64,000 nt of DNA from Coix lacryma-jobi var. lacryma-jobi (GCA_009763385.1 CM019831.1:14410080-14474079), one strand, 5' to 3'; shown: positions 45,186 to 58,508, counted from the stretch's first letter. The notes: generated by a model from the letters alone, not told the origin. Program-made: numbers and translations.

Positions 45186-46120
45186 ACTTCACTAATTGTT
45201 CCTTGAGTGGACCGTCCGCCATGCCAGTCCGCTCATCTCCCGGGAAACATCGTATAAATAAAGTACGCATGTAGCACGTGCGACGTACGCCTAAAGCGAG
45301 TGCGCTTATATTATATATATAGTTTATTGCCCACGTTAACGCTACGGTAACGTTAAGAAAAAATAAATTATACAAATAAAAAATAAATTCATTGATAAAA
45401 AGAAACACAAATTCACTATCTCGTAAAAATTAGTCATGTCTTACTCGCGGTGGGCGACCATGCCGAGCTCCGCCCGGATCACCAGAGGATGCTGTAAATC
45501 TCTTGGATGTCATTTCGTTGCTACACCGGTTCCATCTACTCTCTGACTCGAAAACATGAGCACGACATGGATCGATAGGGTGTCCCTGACTGAGCAGCTA
45601 GCCATCAGCCTTGCCCTCATCTCAACCTTGTCGAAGCACCAGACCGTAAGGACGTTGTCGTCGAGGCGACTTGTGGGGCAAACCAAGTTCCGTGAGACAT
45701 GATCATGCCCCTGCCTCGTACGCTAACCTCTTCGACGTCTGCTACACGATCGCCGAGGTCATGGAGGACTTCCAGTGCCGTGAGGCAGGCGCTGGGGCCG
45801 ACGCACGCTCGTCCATGTCATCAATGTCGTCTACCTCAAACAACGAAGGTGACGCTGCCACAGAGGGCGAGGAGTTGTCGTTGGCCACGGAGGACTCGCC
45901 ATTCAAGCTAGATTTGTTTGATAATATGAGCTCATACTACGCGAGCAGGAATATTCATGGAGCTATTGTCCATAGTTCCAGCATCGACTCCCTGGTGATG
46001 GGCGGTTAGGGCTCCGACCCTAATCCCTGATCTTAGGCATGGGGCAATGAGGGAGAGGAGGAGACGTGGGCATGTAGGAGAGATCGAATACTACTTGTGG
46101 GTCACAGACATGGGAGCTGA
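45186..46120. other. Unassigned region with one small ORF
   Basis: Contains a plus-strand frame at 45671-46009 (112 residues, Ser- and acidic-rich) that I do not recognise, within moderately GC-rich DNA from about 45450. It could be a gene fragment. It has no counterpart in the second copy of the duplicated block, so it belongs to an insertion. Confidence 0.35.
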
Positions 46121-47273
46121 CACTACTACACAAATTTTTTTCGAGACAGATATTTTTAATTAACCGAGGCGGACATTCCAACCGCCTCGGTGGTAAGGTC
46201 TCGGTTAATCAGGATTAACCGAGGCGGGCATTTATAAGGTGTCCGCCTCGGTTATTGATTAATGGCCCACCTCGGTTAATGTTCTACATAAAACCAAAAA
46301 ACTTGCAACTTCAGGTATCAAACTCACGACCTCACACACCACACTATTACGTCTTGACCACTGCATAACACACTCATTCATGTCTATAAATAATACGTTA
46401 TTATTTTATATAAATATTTCGTAATCTCATATTGAATATTTGGGCTACTAAATGAAAATAAAAAAAACTTATAACTATAAATTTTTAAATCTTGTTAAAC
46501 ACTACAACTTTGGTATGCGATGTATCTCTATGAGAGATAGTTTGAAAAATTCAAAAAAATGAGTCTCAAAACATGTGAATTTCAAACATATATTTGAGAC
46601 ACTAGATGATTTTAAAATAAAACCTTTTCAATATCAAAGATGTAGCTTAGGTTGGTCACTAGAACTTTGGTATTAACTATGTAAATATTTGAGATCGTTT
46701 GAGAATACTAAATTTCAAAGTTTAAAATCTATAACTTTCGAAGACATATTTGGAACTCTAAACAACTTCAAATTAAAAAAAATGAACTGCAAAGTTGTAC
46801 ATTCTATTGAGAACTATAACTTTTGTGTAGAACATGTCAACATACAAGATCATTTGATAATTTTAAAATTCAAAATTTAAAATCTATGCATTTATAATAA
46901 TATTTTGGGACCCTAAACAATTTCAATTCAATAAAATTCAACCACAAAGATGTAGATCTCATCGAGGGCTATAATTTTAATATACACTTGTTTTTATTCG
47001 AGTTCATTTGAAAGAATTGTGAATTATTTTTTGTTGCAGTTATTAACCGAGGCAGCCAATTTAAGATGTTCATCTCGGCTAATGGATTTACCAAGACGAT
47101 CCCTTAAAACATCTGTCTCAGAAATTATTGATCAACCGAGACAGTTGTCTTAAGATGACTGTCTTGGTTAATCAATTCATGGCCTCGGTAAATATTAATC
47201 GAGGCGGGCACTGGATGTCCGTCTCGGTTAATTCAAGCATGGTGTCTCGGAAAATTATTTGTGTAATAGGGTG
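46121..47273. mobile_element. Non-autonomous CACTA-like element C
   Basis: Starts CACTACTACACAAAT and ends ATTTGTGTAATAGGGTG, an inverted match with two changes. Subterminal repeats are GGTTAATCCGAGGCGG-like (ACCGAGGCGG and CCGCCTCGGTTA), different from elements A and B. The core again holds a tRNA-like module and AT-rich repeats with CTACAACTTTGGTAT. Coding capacity is absent and no target duplication is seen. It lies inside copy 1 of the duplicated block. Confidence 0.82.
46314..46368 (-). other. tRNA-like module of CACTA element C
   Basis: Minus strand: A-box-like TTATGCAGTGGTCA (46355-46368) and B-box-like AGTTTGATACC (46314-46324), span 55 bp. It is the most decayed of the four but the order, strand and spacing hold. 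Confidence 0.5.
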
Positions 47274-47765
47274 AACACGGGCATGGGTGATGTGAGGGAT
47301 GAGGATATACCATACAATCAATTCTAACCGTTAGATATGAGTAAGGAGAGAAGCATTGGCAGATCTAGCACCAGGGCCACTAGGCCATGACCCTAGACTT
47401 CATTAATGTGGACAAATTATCAATTTTTTATACCCAAGAATAATTAGCATTAATGTCCAATTTAATTGTCCTAGTCTTTGGCTAATCCTGTATCTGCTCC
47501 TGGCAATTTGGATGGTTGTCTTTTATGAAGTTGCATTTCTGTGTATATTTTCTAGGTGTGTGGAGAGAAACTATCTTAGCAATTGAGGTTTTATTTGGTA
47601 GACCAAATAAAAAAATAGTGTTTTAGTAGAGTATATATATAGAGAGAGAGATCATGTATGTAGCTTTCGATGATGAACACACGGAAATGGCCGCGGGTTA
47701 GTCATGGGTAGCGAATGTTGGCAAACCAATGCAAATGTGGCGCGCGGCGCCATTTGGAAGACATC
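47274..47765. other. Intergenic
   Basis: AT-rich, no gene. A short GA run lies near 47641-47650. From about 47700 it matches the duplicated block at 57500-57560. Confidence 0.5.
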
Positions 47766-48266
47766 GGTGTATTTGGATGCTGCCCTGGGAGTAGCTGGCA
47801 GGACTGGACGCTGCCTGTGATGTTCCTATACCTTATTTAATTGGAAGTCTGAACTTCGGTTCTGTTGCCTGGCCTGGTGGATAATTAGCGCCGGTTGTCT
47901 GGCTCCCGCCACACGTTTCTGGACGCCTGGTACAGGCAACCGTATTTGCCTGGTGTTAATGGAAGTGGTTAGCACCATTGGGTCTTTCTTTTTTCTCTTT
48001 TTTCTTTTCAAAATAACAGACAACATTGTGACAACGCAAATCAATTATCTAACTTAAATATATATATTTCTCTAATGAATAGTTATAGCAATATACAAGA
48101 CTAATACGTAATATATATCTTAATTAGTGTTCCCAGGCACAGGTCTCCAACCAAACACATATCCTTCAAACTTGCCTCACCAGGCAAAAACCATCAAATT
48201 TTCAGGCAACTCACAGGCACAACTTTTTACCAGGCAAGTTGTCCAGGTCTCCAACCAAACAAGCCC
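47766..48266. mobile_element. Small TIR element, GGGCTTGTTTGG type
   Basis: Left GGTGTATTTGGATGCTGCCC and right GGTCTCCAACCAAACAAGCCC are imperfect inverted repeats. The second copy of the duplicated block reads straight through this place (57555-57575), which confirms an insertion of about 500 bp. CAGGCAA-type motifs repeat inside. The superfamily is uncertain, hAT or Harbinger. Confidence 0.65.
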
Positions 48267-48765
48267 GACGTGTGTGTCGTCTGTACACGTACCCAGACCA
48301 TCTTGAATTGCAAGGCTCCACTTACCTCAAATCAATCCTTCACAACCGGTTGAAAACGTCATCAAAACTGGTTTTCAAACCACAAGAACCAAAATAGTTA
48401 TGATGAGCCATCAGAATCAGAACTGATTTCATTCCTAGACACCGGTTCTCAGAAACCAAAACGCTTGAGCTCAATGGTCTTTTTTTTCAGTTTCATTCGT
48501 CTTTAATAGATTGTTGCAGCAGTATTTTCGATGATGTAACAATGTTTTTAAAAAGAGTACATTTAATAAAAAAAACTCCATAGGCTCGATTTTAATGCCC
48601 ATAAAACTCTCATGAACCTCTATTATGTTATTTAGATGTATGAAACTTTTAAATAAAACTATGCAGTATAATTTTTTTAAAAAATTCACATCACCTATAC
48701 ATCTCACTTTCGGAAACAGTATAATGAAACTAGCACTAGGAATCATATGCAGTCTCCAACTACCA

Positions 48766-50340
48766 CATAACAAGAGATCATAAGCAGTTGGAAACTCACT
48801 TCAGAAGTGGTTTCTGAACCGCCGGAATAAAAGAGGATGTGATGAGCCGTCAGAATTACAACAGTTCTTAAAACCCGCAGTGATGGCAACTTTCTCTACT
48901 GGTTGGACTAAAACCAGCATTGATCTTCTGAGCCATCACTCTTGGTTGGTGGACCAACCGGATGTGATCTGCTGGGACATCACTGTCGGTTGGCCGACAA
49001 ACCGGTAGTGATCTTCTGAGCTATCACTACCGGTTGGTGGGCCAACCAGAAGTGATCTGCTAAATATCACTGTCAATTGGCCGACAAACCGGTAGTGTTT
49101 GAGGACTCACCAACACTGTCAGTTTATACTTAACGAAACGGTTGAGATGTCTTGAGCAAGTTTTATGGTTATTTGGATGAATCAGATATATTTTTCAATC
49201 GACAGAACTGGTTTTGATGTGAAGCGGTTCTGTTCCTAAATGAGGATTTTTCTTTTAATAATTTATTCTATTATTTTCATATTTTATTATTTAATAGTTT
49301 ATTTCAACAGGTTATGGTAATAATATTACATCATCACATCATAAATCCATCAAGATTTATATTACAAACGTTACTGATACAATAAAAATATACCCGAGGT
49401 AGATGTTGTTACAACAATATTACAACAGTCTAGTTAGCATCTCGTCACCATCATAATCCTTGAGAAGTTATGGGGGACTTTGCAACGGAGTACTTTCCAG
49501 CTTTACTGCACACCTCAAGGACGAATGTTGTTATCTCCTCCTGGAGTCCTCCAATCTCTATTTTCATCAACAAGTTGTGCCCATATTCCTTGCGCTGTCG
49601 TTGAAGCCCATGATATCTAAATACACAAATGTAAGATAGAATAGTACGTTGATTAATTCAAATAAATGATAAACATAAATTAGAAAGTACACACACCATC
49701 TTTTCTCCCTTCTTTGTGTTGACGCCGTTGTAAGGGACTATTTCCCACAAGACGTAGAACCCACATTCGATGTTGCCCATCGGGTGATCTAGGTTGTGTA
49801 GCAATGACATATAATCAACCATGAATGGAACTTTGTCTTCCTTGACACTGTGACACGTTATAAATGTGAAAGGAGGCGACATCAAAATGTGTTATGCGAC
49901 TACAAAGTAATATGTTATCAAATTCACTCACCTAGCAAGCACTGCCACTAGGTGATCGAGCTTGTTAAGATCCTTTTGCTTGAGTCCCACACCTCGATAC
50001 GTGATCCTTGAGTATCAATATCCAGTAGGACAAAATGAATTTTGCAACTAGAAACTCACAGCTAATGAATAATCCTGAAGAAAGGAATAAGAAGCAGTTG
50101 TAGGGTCAAGAACACATACTCATAGTTGTAGATTAGGACCACACTCATTTTTCTATCTTGCAACAACTTTTTGAATGTCTTTCAATTTTTTTATCAGATG
50201 TCTCACGTCAGAGTGTTCATTACCTCTGCAAGTTTTCTCGTTAACTAAACAAGGGTCAAGAAGCCTATATCATTTACCTCCTTCCTAGAGCTATTGTCTA
50301 AAAACATCCTGTATAAAAGCATTGGATATGTTACAATGTT
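48766..50340 (-). mobile_element. CACTA (En/Spm) remnant with Ulp1-like gene
   Basis: Begins where copy 1 of the duplicated block ends. The left part (48790-49110) holds alternating CACTACCGGTTGG-type repeats of the CACTA subterminal kind. Further in lies a broken Ulp1-like gene of the type carried by autonomous grass CACTA elements. No right terminus was found, so the element is truncated. Confidence 0.6.
49451..50290 (-). pseudogene. Ulp1-like (C48) protease of a CACTA element
   Basis: Minus-strand exon fragments: an upstream piece with DPCLVNEKTCR (about 50230-50280), a piece with RGVGLKQKDLNKLDHLVAVLAR (about 49930-50010, split for display: RGVGLKQKDLNK then LDHLVAVLAR), an exon at 49697-49847 containing the catalytic-Cys region HPMGNIECGFYVLWEIV (Cys codon at 49763-49765), and a last exon at 49451-49616 ending in SPITSQGL. 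GT and AG ends fit between the last two. Such domains accompany TNP1/TNP2 genes in plant CACTA elements; their substrate is not known. The catalytic His region is not readable, so I treat it as a pseudogene. Confidence 0.7.
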
Positions 50341-52838
50341 GAAGACGACTTAATTGAGACTAGTTTAGTGCCCGTGCTAACGCCACGACTTTATTTCAAA
50401 GGTACATTTGAAAACAATTTAATATCCAGATATTTGATATAGTTTAACTTTCAGATACAATTATATAATGTCCCTTGTACAATGCATAAAATAATTATTT
50501 TTAAAAGGTAGACTAAAGTTATTTATTGCAGGAGCCATCTAATTTACATTTTGCCTAGGGCCTTAAGCATTTGTCTTGAAGATCTTCAGCTAAGTTATCA
50601 AAACATTCATTGATACGTCTCTTCAAAATATTTGTCAAGAATTCTATTCTTAGTGAATGCGATAACTATGCATGACAGAATAAGATAAGTTATTATTTTG
50701 TTATATGTATTACAGAAAATTAAGAAAGTTATGCATGCTAGATAATATAATAAGATAAATTATTAATATGCTCATAGTGTTGATCATTCACAATCTTATG
50801 CCACGTTCAAGAGTAGGTTGTGGCCGTCATGGAATCGTAGCAAAACTTACTCAACTACATTGGAATCAACGCGATGATCAGCTGATAAAAAGTAGATATG
50901 ACGCTTAGGATCAAAGGTAAAAAAGTTTTCATCGTCGTCATGCATGCACAGGCCTATGCGCCCATAAAAAACTCAACAATTATGTCTCTCTTTATCGACT
51001 TAAAAGAGAGGAACAAATTGTTGTTCTTCATGCTTTAGGAAGAAGACTAATTTTATATGCGTTTCTAATCCTTAGATGACAATAAACTCTTGTTTCAATG
51101 GTTAAAACTAATAATATCGACATATCATTGCTTATAAACTTGGTGAATGCAACATGAGAAATAATACATGTTACATAAAACATTACCTCTTCTCTGGTGG
51201 CACTACTACACAAAACACCCTTTGGCGATATAAATCTACAAGATGATGGTAACCAAATCATCATGTCTTTTCTTTATCTACAAGACAATGACAATATACA
51301 TAACTACAAAGGATCATCAAACTATAATCCACAGGCTCAGACGCGTCACGATTCAGCCAAGGATGCTCACCTCCGATGGCTGGAGCGTCAGGCGTGCGTG
51401 GAGGCGGCGGCCGCGTGGCTACGGCGGCGTGCACGTGGAGCGTTTGCGTGGAGGCACGGTCGGCGGCATGCGCGTGGAGGCTCGTGTGCGTGGAGGCGGA
51501 CGACGACCTCGCTCCACGGAAAACTATATGGCCAAATTAACTTAAATTAACTTAATATACACGAAAAAAATTCGGACGCTCGCATCCTGCTTGGATGGCT
51601 CAAATTTTTTTCCGTCTAATTAGGCTCGCTATGCGTGCGTCGTGCATGTAGGATGATGGCCAGAAAATGATCGGTGGACGACGTGCGTGCATGTGCGTTG
51701 GCGTCTGTAATTTTTTCTCGTAAGAAGATTTTCTTAGATCTGTCTAGCTAACAAATGGTTGTTTTACTCCCTTTTAGCAATAAGATTTTTTTTGTGTATT
51801 TACATTGTCTTATAGCTATATTTACATTATTTATGACTATTTACAATGATTTTTAATGTAATTTCTTGGACAAAGTGACATAATTTGGAGATGACATAAA
51901 TATATGTTAAAATTTTCAAAAAATATATGTCAAATTGTTCGTAAATATTATCAAATTCTTTAAAAGTTATTGAAAAATTTCAGAAAAAAATACAAACATA
52001 TATGTGGCCAAAGCCGTACGTCCGTGCTGAAGTTGTACACGGACCAATTGGCGGGCGTATTTCAGAGAGCATGAGCACGTGGTGTGGACCGATAGCCCGC
52101 CTGGACGACCAACCAACGCAGCACTGTGACCGCACGATTCTGGATCTCGAGGCCACAAAATCACATGTTATAGGACGCCAAAACAACTGAACACAATTCT
52201 CGTATTTTTTTCCTTTCGTGATCCACGATTTTTGCATCCGTGATTTTTTCCTTGCATGGAGGATGATTGAGTGATAATGAGGTATATATCATACATTTAA
52301 TCTGGTCCGTTAGATGTTAGTGAGTAAGAAGCGAGAGAAAGTTATTCAAGAAATCTGGATGGTCAATTTGTACGGAGTTAGTTTTGTGGGTATAATTTCG
52401 TGTGTGGATTTAGTAAGGTCATCTCAACGGGGGACATTTTTCTGGGTGGAATTAGAATAGATATATGACAGTGTCTTAGTAGTAGGATAGATGTGTGACA
52501 GTATGAGCCACTTATTTTGCATATACAATACTAATGAATTTGCTTTTTTTTTTGTCTAAGTGTAGATTATATATATGCAAGTCACGTGCCTATGGTAATT
52601 TTATAGGCTACTCTCAAGTGACCTATTATCCCTTCTTGATCTTTCCTTTTCAATATCCACTCTTGAATTTTGTGTTTTTTTGAAAACGAAATATTCAGAG
52701 ATTTAACAAACATCACTAATGGAGATAATTATCGACAAATATATGGTGTACATATTTCGTTTGTCCCAAAATAAATAAATATTTCGTTTCTCGATGATTT
52801 AAGTTTAGTTATATTAGAAAATAAACATTTATATTTTT
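50341..52838. other. Intergenic, AT-rich with a GC-rich island
   Basis: No gene recognised. A CACTA-type terminus (CACTACTACACAAAACACC) lies at 51201 without a partner. GC-rich sequence at 51380-51510 has open frames on both strands but no known protein. From about 52215 to 52490 there is a diverged partial copy of the tandem unit that follows. Confidence 0.5.
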
Positions 52839-53997
52839 CAATAAAAATTTGTTGCGAAAGTATATGCTTTATCTAATGATGATATTTATACTTAGTATGT
52901 TCTAAATTACAAGTTACTTTGATTTTTTCAGTACATTGAAATATATCTAGCTATATAGTAAATTGTATGTCTATAAAAAATTAATTAAAGCTATTTATAA
53001 GTTAGAACGGAAGGAGGATTATAAATGTTTATGATGAAAAGTTTATTTTGACATACGTTTATTTTTGGGAGAGTAAATAAAGCAAGCGTGACCGCCTCGT
53101 CTTCAAGGGCGGTGAGGCCGCCTCCATCCACATGGCGTGTTTCCGATGCCCCCGCGATCCATGATTTTAGGATCCACGATTTTTTCCTTCTACGGAGAAT
53201 GATTGAATGATGAGGGATATACCATACAGATAATCTTGTCCGTTAGATGTGAGTGAGTAAGGAGAGAGAAGGTTACGAATTAAATCTGGATCGTCAATTT
53301 TTATGGAGTTGGTTTCTTGGGTACAATTTCGTGTGTGGATTTAGTAAGGCCATCTCAGCGGGGGACGTTTTCTAGGTAGACTTAGAATAGATCTATAATG
53401 GTGCATTAGTAGGGTAGATCAATAAAAATTTGTTGCGAAAGTATATGCTTTATCTAACGATGATATTTATACTTAGTATGTTCTAAATTACAAGTTACTT
53501 TGATTTTTCAGTACATTGAAATATATCTAGATATATAGTAAATTGTATGTATATAAAAAATTAATTAAAGTTATTTATAAGTTAGAACGGAAGGAGGATT
53601 ATAAATGCTTATGATGAAAAGTTTATTTTGATGTACGTTTATTTTTGGGAGAGTAAATAAAGCAAGCGTGACCGCCTCGTCTTCAAGGGCGGTGAGGCCG
53701 CCTCCATCCACATGGCGTGTTTCCGATGCCCCCGCGATCCATGATTTTAGGATCCACGATTTTTCCTTCTACGGAGAATGATTGAATGATGAGGGATATA
53801 CCATACAGATAATCTTGTCCGTTAGATGTGAGTGAGTAAGGAGAGAGAAGGTTACGAATTAAATCTGGATCATCAATTTTTATGGAGTTGGTTTCTTGGG
53901 TACAATTTCGTGTGTGGATTTAGTAAGACCATCTTAGCGGGGACGTTTTCTGGGTGGACTTAGAATAGATCTATAATGGTGTATTAGTAGGGTAGAT
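52839..53997. repeat. Tandem duplication of a 581-bp unit
   Basis: Copy 1 is 52839-53419 and copy 2 is 53420-53997, both starting CAATAAAAATTTGTTGCG and ending GGTAGAT. They are nearly identical apart from scattered changes. A third, more diverged copy of the second half lies at 52215-52490. The unit is non-coding. Confidence 0.88.
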
Positions 53998-54162
53998 AGT
54001 AGGGTAGATAATATCAGAATTTAAACATCGAGGCCACGCCTCTTGAAGAGTTGAAAGAAGGCATCATAGTAGGGCAACTCGTTAGGTCTAGGAGTAGTTT
54101 TCTCACTAAGTCTCTATCGCCAAACCCGTGAGTAGATTTAAACTGTAAGAGCATGATGTCAG
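53998..54162. other. Spacer before the hAT element
   Basis: Short unassigned sequence ending with the hAT target duplication GATGTCAG at 54155-54162. Confidence 0.6.
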
Positions 54163-54649
54163 TATAGTTGGCCAAACGGGTCGCATGGCACGGGCACGGG
54201 CATGGGCATGGCTCGGCACAGCACAATAAGGCACGCGTGCCAGCCGTGTCGTGCCTGGCGTGCTGTCGTGCCAGCCCCCAGCACGAGCACGTCACGGCTG
54301 CCGCTGGAGTGTGTTGTGTCGTGCCACTGGGCACAACAGCACGCTAGTCACCGTGCCGGCCAGGGCACGTTTTAGCCATTACACATCAAAATAATCAGTT
54401 TTTCACAATCTTTACACTTCACTGATCCAAAACATCAAATAACAGACACAAATAATGCAACAAAACACACAAATAAAACAAAAGGGAGCTTGTGCAATGG
54501 CCGTGTCATTAAAAACCTGTCTAGGTAAAACTCACCCCTGTCAAGAACCCTAGATAGGGAAAAGAGTGCAGCCAAGCTCCAGTTTCATTGTTCAATGTTC
54601 ATCACATCACATGTTCCAAGTCCAAATCAGTTCCAAGTCCTAATTACTA

Positions 54650-55083
54650 TTACAGACCATTGCATAAGTGGCTAATCGAGATATTGTTGCTCAAAGGCAT
54701 CACAAAGCTCCTTGTCCTCCACCATATGTTGTAGCGTGCTTCTGCCGCTTCCCAGTCCTTGATGCATGTGAGTGCTTCCATAGTTTCGGGGTTCAGTCGC
54801 CTCAGTCGTTCTTCAATGATCCTGCCAGTTAAGCTGAAGGTTGCCTCTGAAGAAATAGTAGAAACAGGCACACTAAAAATATCTTTAGCGAGGGTAGAAA
54901 GAACTGGATAAGTAAGTTTATGTTGATGCCACAAATGCAAGATGTTAAAGTCATCATCCAACTGACTGACTGTATCACAGTCCAGGTAGGCAGTGAGTTC
55001 AGAACCAGAACTGCTAGAAGATGCTGCACGAAGCAATGCAGTAGCAGAAATAGACCTAGACAGATCAAGACTACTAGGAAGAA

Positions 55084-55132
<49 letters not shown>

Positions 55133-56500
55133 GTCATCATCATCATATATGTCATCCCAAGCAGTTCTTTTCTTACCAGATAGGGTTGGAGGGACAACCC
55201 TTTTCTCCCTGACAGAACCATACAAATCATCATATTTATGATACAATTTGAAAAGAAGAGCTCTAATCTCAACCAACTTATTACTGTAATTAGCATCAGT
55301 TATCAATTGCAACTTCCTAATCACTTTGTTAAAACCTTCAATCTTAGCTCTAGGATCCAAGATAAAAGCAATACAATAAAGCTTAGGTATTTGTTTCCAG
55401 TATTTATTATACTTATCAATCATTGGTTGGACAACAGGTCTAATATGTTCATCATTTTGAAACTTATACAGGTGTATAGCAATCCTAACAATATGATGAA
55501 CCATAAGTGAAGCCGTAGGATAGTATACACCAGACAAAGCAACTGTTGAGTCATAAAACAGTTCAAAAAATACCATGATTTTAGTTGCCATAGCCCAATG
55601 GTCATGAGTCAACAGAAATGCACCACCTCTAGGTCTAGGATAATTAGACTCAATAAAAGTATGAAAAGTTTCCTTGTGAGGTAGCAAATGCTTAAGCATC
55701 AGATAGATAGAGTTCCACCTAATATCCATGTCCAATCCAAATTTCCTAGGTCTAATACCAGATGCCATGCAATAACTCTTATATGCAGCAATTCTTTGGT
55801 TAGAGGAGTTAATGAATGATATAGCAGTTCTGAAAGCATCAAGCATAGGATTTACAATAGCTAGAGCCTCCTTAACTATCAGGTTAATGATATGACAAGA
55901 ACAACATTGATGCAAAAAATAGATCAGCACCCAAATACTCCTTAAGCAAAGGTTTTAGTGTATCCATGGCTTTGTTATTAGTAGATGCATTGTCCAAAGT
56001 AATAGAAAAAACCTTTTTCAATATACCAAACTCATTAAGCGCATTAGCAACACGTTCAACAATGTTCTCAGCATTATGTGACATCAATAAGCCTTAACCC
56101 CAGCACCCTCTTTTCAAGTTGCCAATCAACATTAATGTAATGAGCAACAACACCCAAGTAATCCTCTTTAGCATTTCCAAACGAAATATCAGAAGTAATA
56201 GCAACAGAAGTAATAACATTATTCTTCAAAGCATCTATCAGGCTATTACGCTTATCAGTGAAATACTTAAATAGATCTCAAGTTGTTGTTTGCCTAGAAA
56301 CAAATTTAAACCTAGGGTTATGAGCCTTTGTGATGTACTCTTCCCAGGCCTCAGTTTGCCCAACACTAAGGGGAAGGTCTAGCCTAGCAAACAAGCGAAC
56401 AAGCTCCACACGAGCCACATCAATAAAATAGTCTCAATTATGAATAGAACCATCTCTAGTGAAAGTAACGTGGGATTGAGCCAGGCGATCTTTCTCACGT
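54650..56500 (-). pseudogene. hAT transposase, broken
   Basis: Downstream part (54650-55930) has 426 open residues: an RNase H-like catalytic region (MDIRWNSIYLML, FYDSTVALSGV) and a C-terminal hAT dimerisation domain (FSVPVSTISSEATFS, RRLNPETMEALTCIKDW). Upstream, another frame (55884-56087) holds FSITLDNASTNNKAM with the second catalytic region. The two are separated by one extra base in an A/T run near 55914-55919. Further upstream, in-frame stops lie within the DLFKYF and DYFIDVARVE segments (about 56276 and 56437). The N-terminal BED zinc finger is not readable. A long run of Asp (coded by a CAT microsatellite) sits between the catalytic and dimerisation regions. Fixed by decay, it cannot act without a partner. 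Confidence 0.88.
55084..55146. repeat. (CAT)n / poly-Asp microsatellite inside the hAT transposase
   Basis: About 21 CAT/ATC trinucleotides with one CGT variant. On the minus strand it encodes an uninterrupted run of more than 20 aspartates. Confidence 0.95.
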
Positions 56501-57769
56501 TTTTTTAGACAACTCTCCTGATGACAGAGGAGATGCCCAGTGCCAACGGGCTGAGATTGCGGCCCGAGCACGGGCACGGGCTATAGAGGGCCAAGCCGTT
56601 TATGGGCTGTGCTTTTCCGTGACGTGCCCGTGCCAGCCCAACGGGCCGAGCCCGTTTGGACATCTGTAGGTGTCAGCTTCTAATTTGCTCACTGGACAAC
56701 TCTTATACAATTGTGTGTGCGTATCTTTTCTCATTATCTCTAACTTGCATATATATACTGTCTCAACTTAAAATTTGATATTTAGTATGTATACTAAAAT
56801 ATATGATATTTAGGCATGCATTAGAATTCGATTTACCTCTAACTATCTAGATAGTTCAGTTACCTGTCTATTACTGTAGACATACATAGCTAGAAGCTAA
56901 CAATTCAAGTAGACACATGTTCCATGGAAACCCCGAAACAGTAGCCTTACTTGACCAGCAGCAGGAGATGTGTTGACTCGCCGTCCACATAATATTGACG
57001 TCATGGACCATAATTCTTTGATGGATGATCAAATTAGTTAACGTCGTAATGCCATTATTACAAACAAACAAAGGGCATGGTTGATCGCGCGTGTTTGGTT
57101 GTAAAGGCGTCCCCAGGGCCAGGACCCCCCAGCCCCTCTGGCATGCATGATGCACATGCACAGCCGCGCGCGACACGCGTGTGGTACTACGACTACTGTT
57201 GTTGTTAGTTAGCCTTGGTGCACTGTACACTTGCATGCATGCATATGGCCATGCAGGCCCATTGACTGAGTGTGCGACGTGGACGTGCCGAGACCATGCA
57301 TGCGAGATGGCTTGACAGAGCGACACACTAGCTATAGACTTCCGTCATGCTTGATGTTGATACGTGCCGTGTCCAGTGTCCGTCCATGGGTTGGCAATTA
57401 GCAATCAGCATAGCAACCACCGCTGTGGTCCGTGTGTGTGTGTGGGAGCACGGCGTCCTTCACCTTTGGCTCGTGTAGCACGTGCGACGTACTATGTACG
57501 TGCGTGAAGCACGGACGATGTTGGCGAATGCAAATCTGGCGCGGCGCCTTTTGGAAGACGATGTGTGTGTGTCGTCTGTACATACGTGGACCATCTTGAA
57601 TTGTAAGGTTCAATGATTTTTTTTTCAATGTCATCCGTTTCTCGTAGATTGTGGCATGAGTATTTTTTATGATGTAACAAAATGCTTTTAAAAAGAGTGA
57701 AGAATTGAGTTTGATGGAAATGAAACTCCATAGGCTCGATTTTAAACTCTAGATGAGTCATGTGTCATG

Positions 57770-58508
57770 CAATTAAACCTCTATTAAACACTAGAATAAA
57801 ACCAAACATTGAGCATAGTTGTTTGTACAATACATACTTTTATCATATTTTATTTAATAAAGCCAAACCTCTTTCATTCCTATTTAATGAGGTAACATAT
57901 CGGCAAAAATGGTGGCATGGTATATAAATTATGAGGAGTGAAAGAGAGAGGAGACGAGTTCCATGTAAATGAAACCCTGCCCCGAGAGTGTTTGTTTTTA
58001 CTAGAAATAAAACTAAGCGAAAGTACATTGAGGGCATTTCGTTTCATGCTTGTATGAGTGAGGACACATCTCCCAATTTCTAAGATTACCATGTGTTAGA
58101 AACACTGTAAACTAGTTACATCGACATTAAACTCATTTTTGTCCTATGAAACTTTGATCATCTCTGTCTTCATTAATATTTAGGTCATGTCAGCATAACT
58201 GAATAACATCTAGCTTCATCTCTTGCGACCAAGAGAATTAGACCAATTATTACAACAACTTAGATCAAAACCAAATTTGTCGAACTCAAAACTCAATTGT
58301 AGCATTATTTGGTCATCTAAAAGCAGCAAAGAATTGCATAGCAGCTGTTTCTAGCGCACAACAAACTTGGAGGATTCGCTCCTTGTGTTTCTCCAAGCCG
58401 TTGTAACAAAGTCCAGTAACGCCTCAACAGGACCTGAAAAAGTTTTGGGTCGACATTGTCGAAAACCATTTTATTTCTTGTAAGCCATACAATAATACAG
58501 AATGATAG
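57770..58508. other. Intergenic within copy 2
   Basis: AT-rich, no gene, no counterpart in copy 1. Its origin is unassigned. Confidence 0.4.

Larger units (their letters stand above)
43628..48765. repeat. Segmental duplication, copy 1 (expanded by insertions)
   Basis: Colinear patches match 56747-60092 in the same orientation: 43628-44360 with 56747-57415, 45270-45290 with 57475-57495, 47700-47765 and 48267-48315 with 57500-57610, 48470-48600 with 57610-57750, 48600-48765 with 59930-60090. Differences are mostly insertions of mobile elements in one copy or the other. Confidence 0.8.
54163..56668 (-). mobile_element. hAT DNA transposon, inactive
   Basis: Ends TATAGTTGGCCAAACGGG at the left and, read inverted, TACAGATGTCCAAACGGG at the right. 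The 8-bp flanks GATGTCAG (54155-54162) and GGTGTCAG (56669-56676) match at seven of eight bases, the size expected of hAT. GCACGGGCACGGGC-like repeats lie inside both ends. It carries one minus-strand transposase gene with several lesions. Confidence 0.9.

Noticed and set aside
45671..46009. 112-residue plus-strand ORF
   Set aside because: Ser/Glu-rich, no family, no conserved promoter or partner copy; not called as a gene.
51201..51220. Isolated CACTACTACACAAAACACC terminus
   Set aside because: No matching opposite end within the window, so no element can be delimited.
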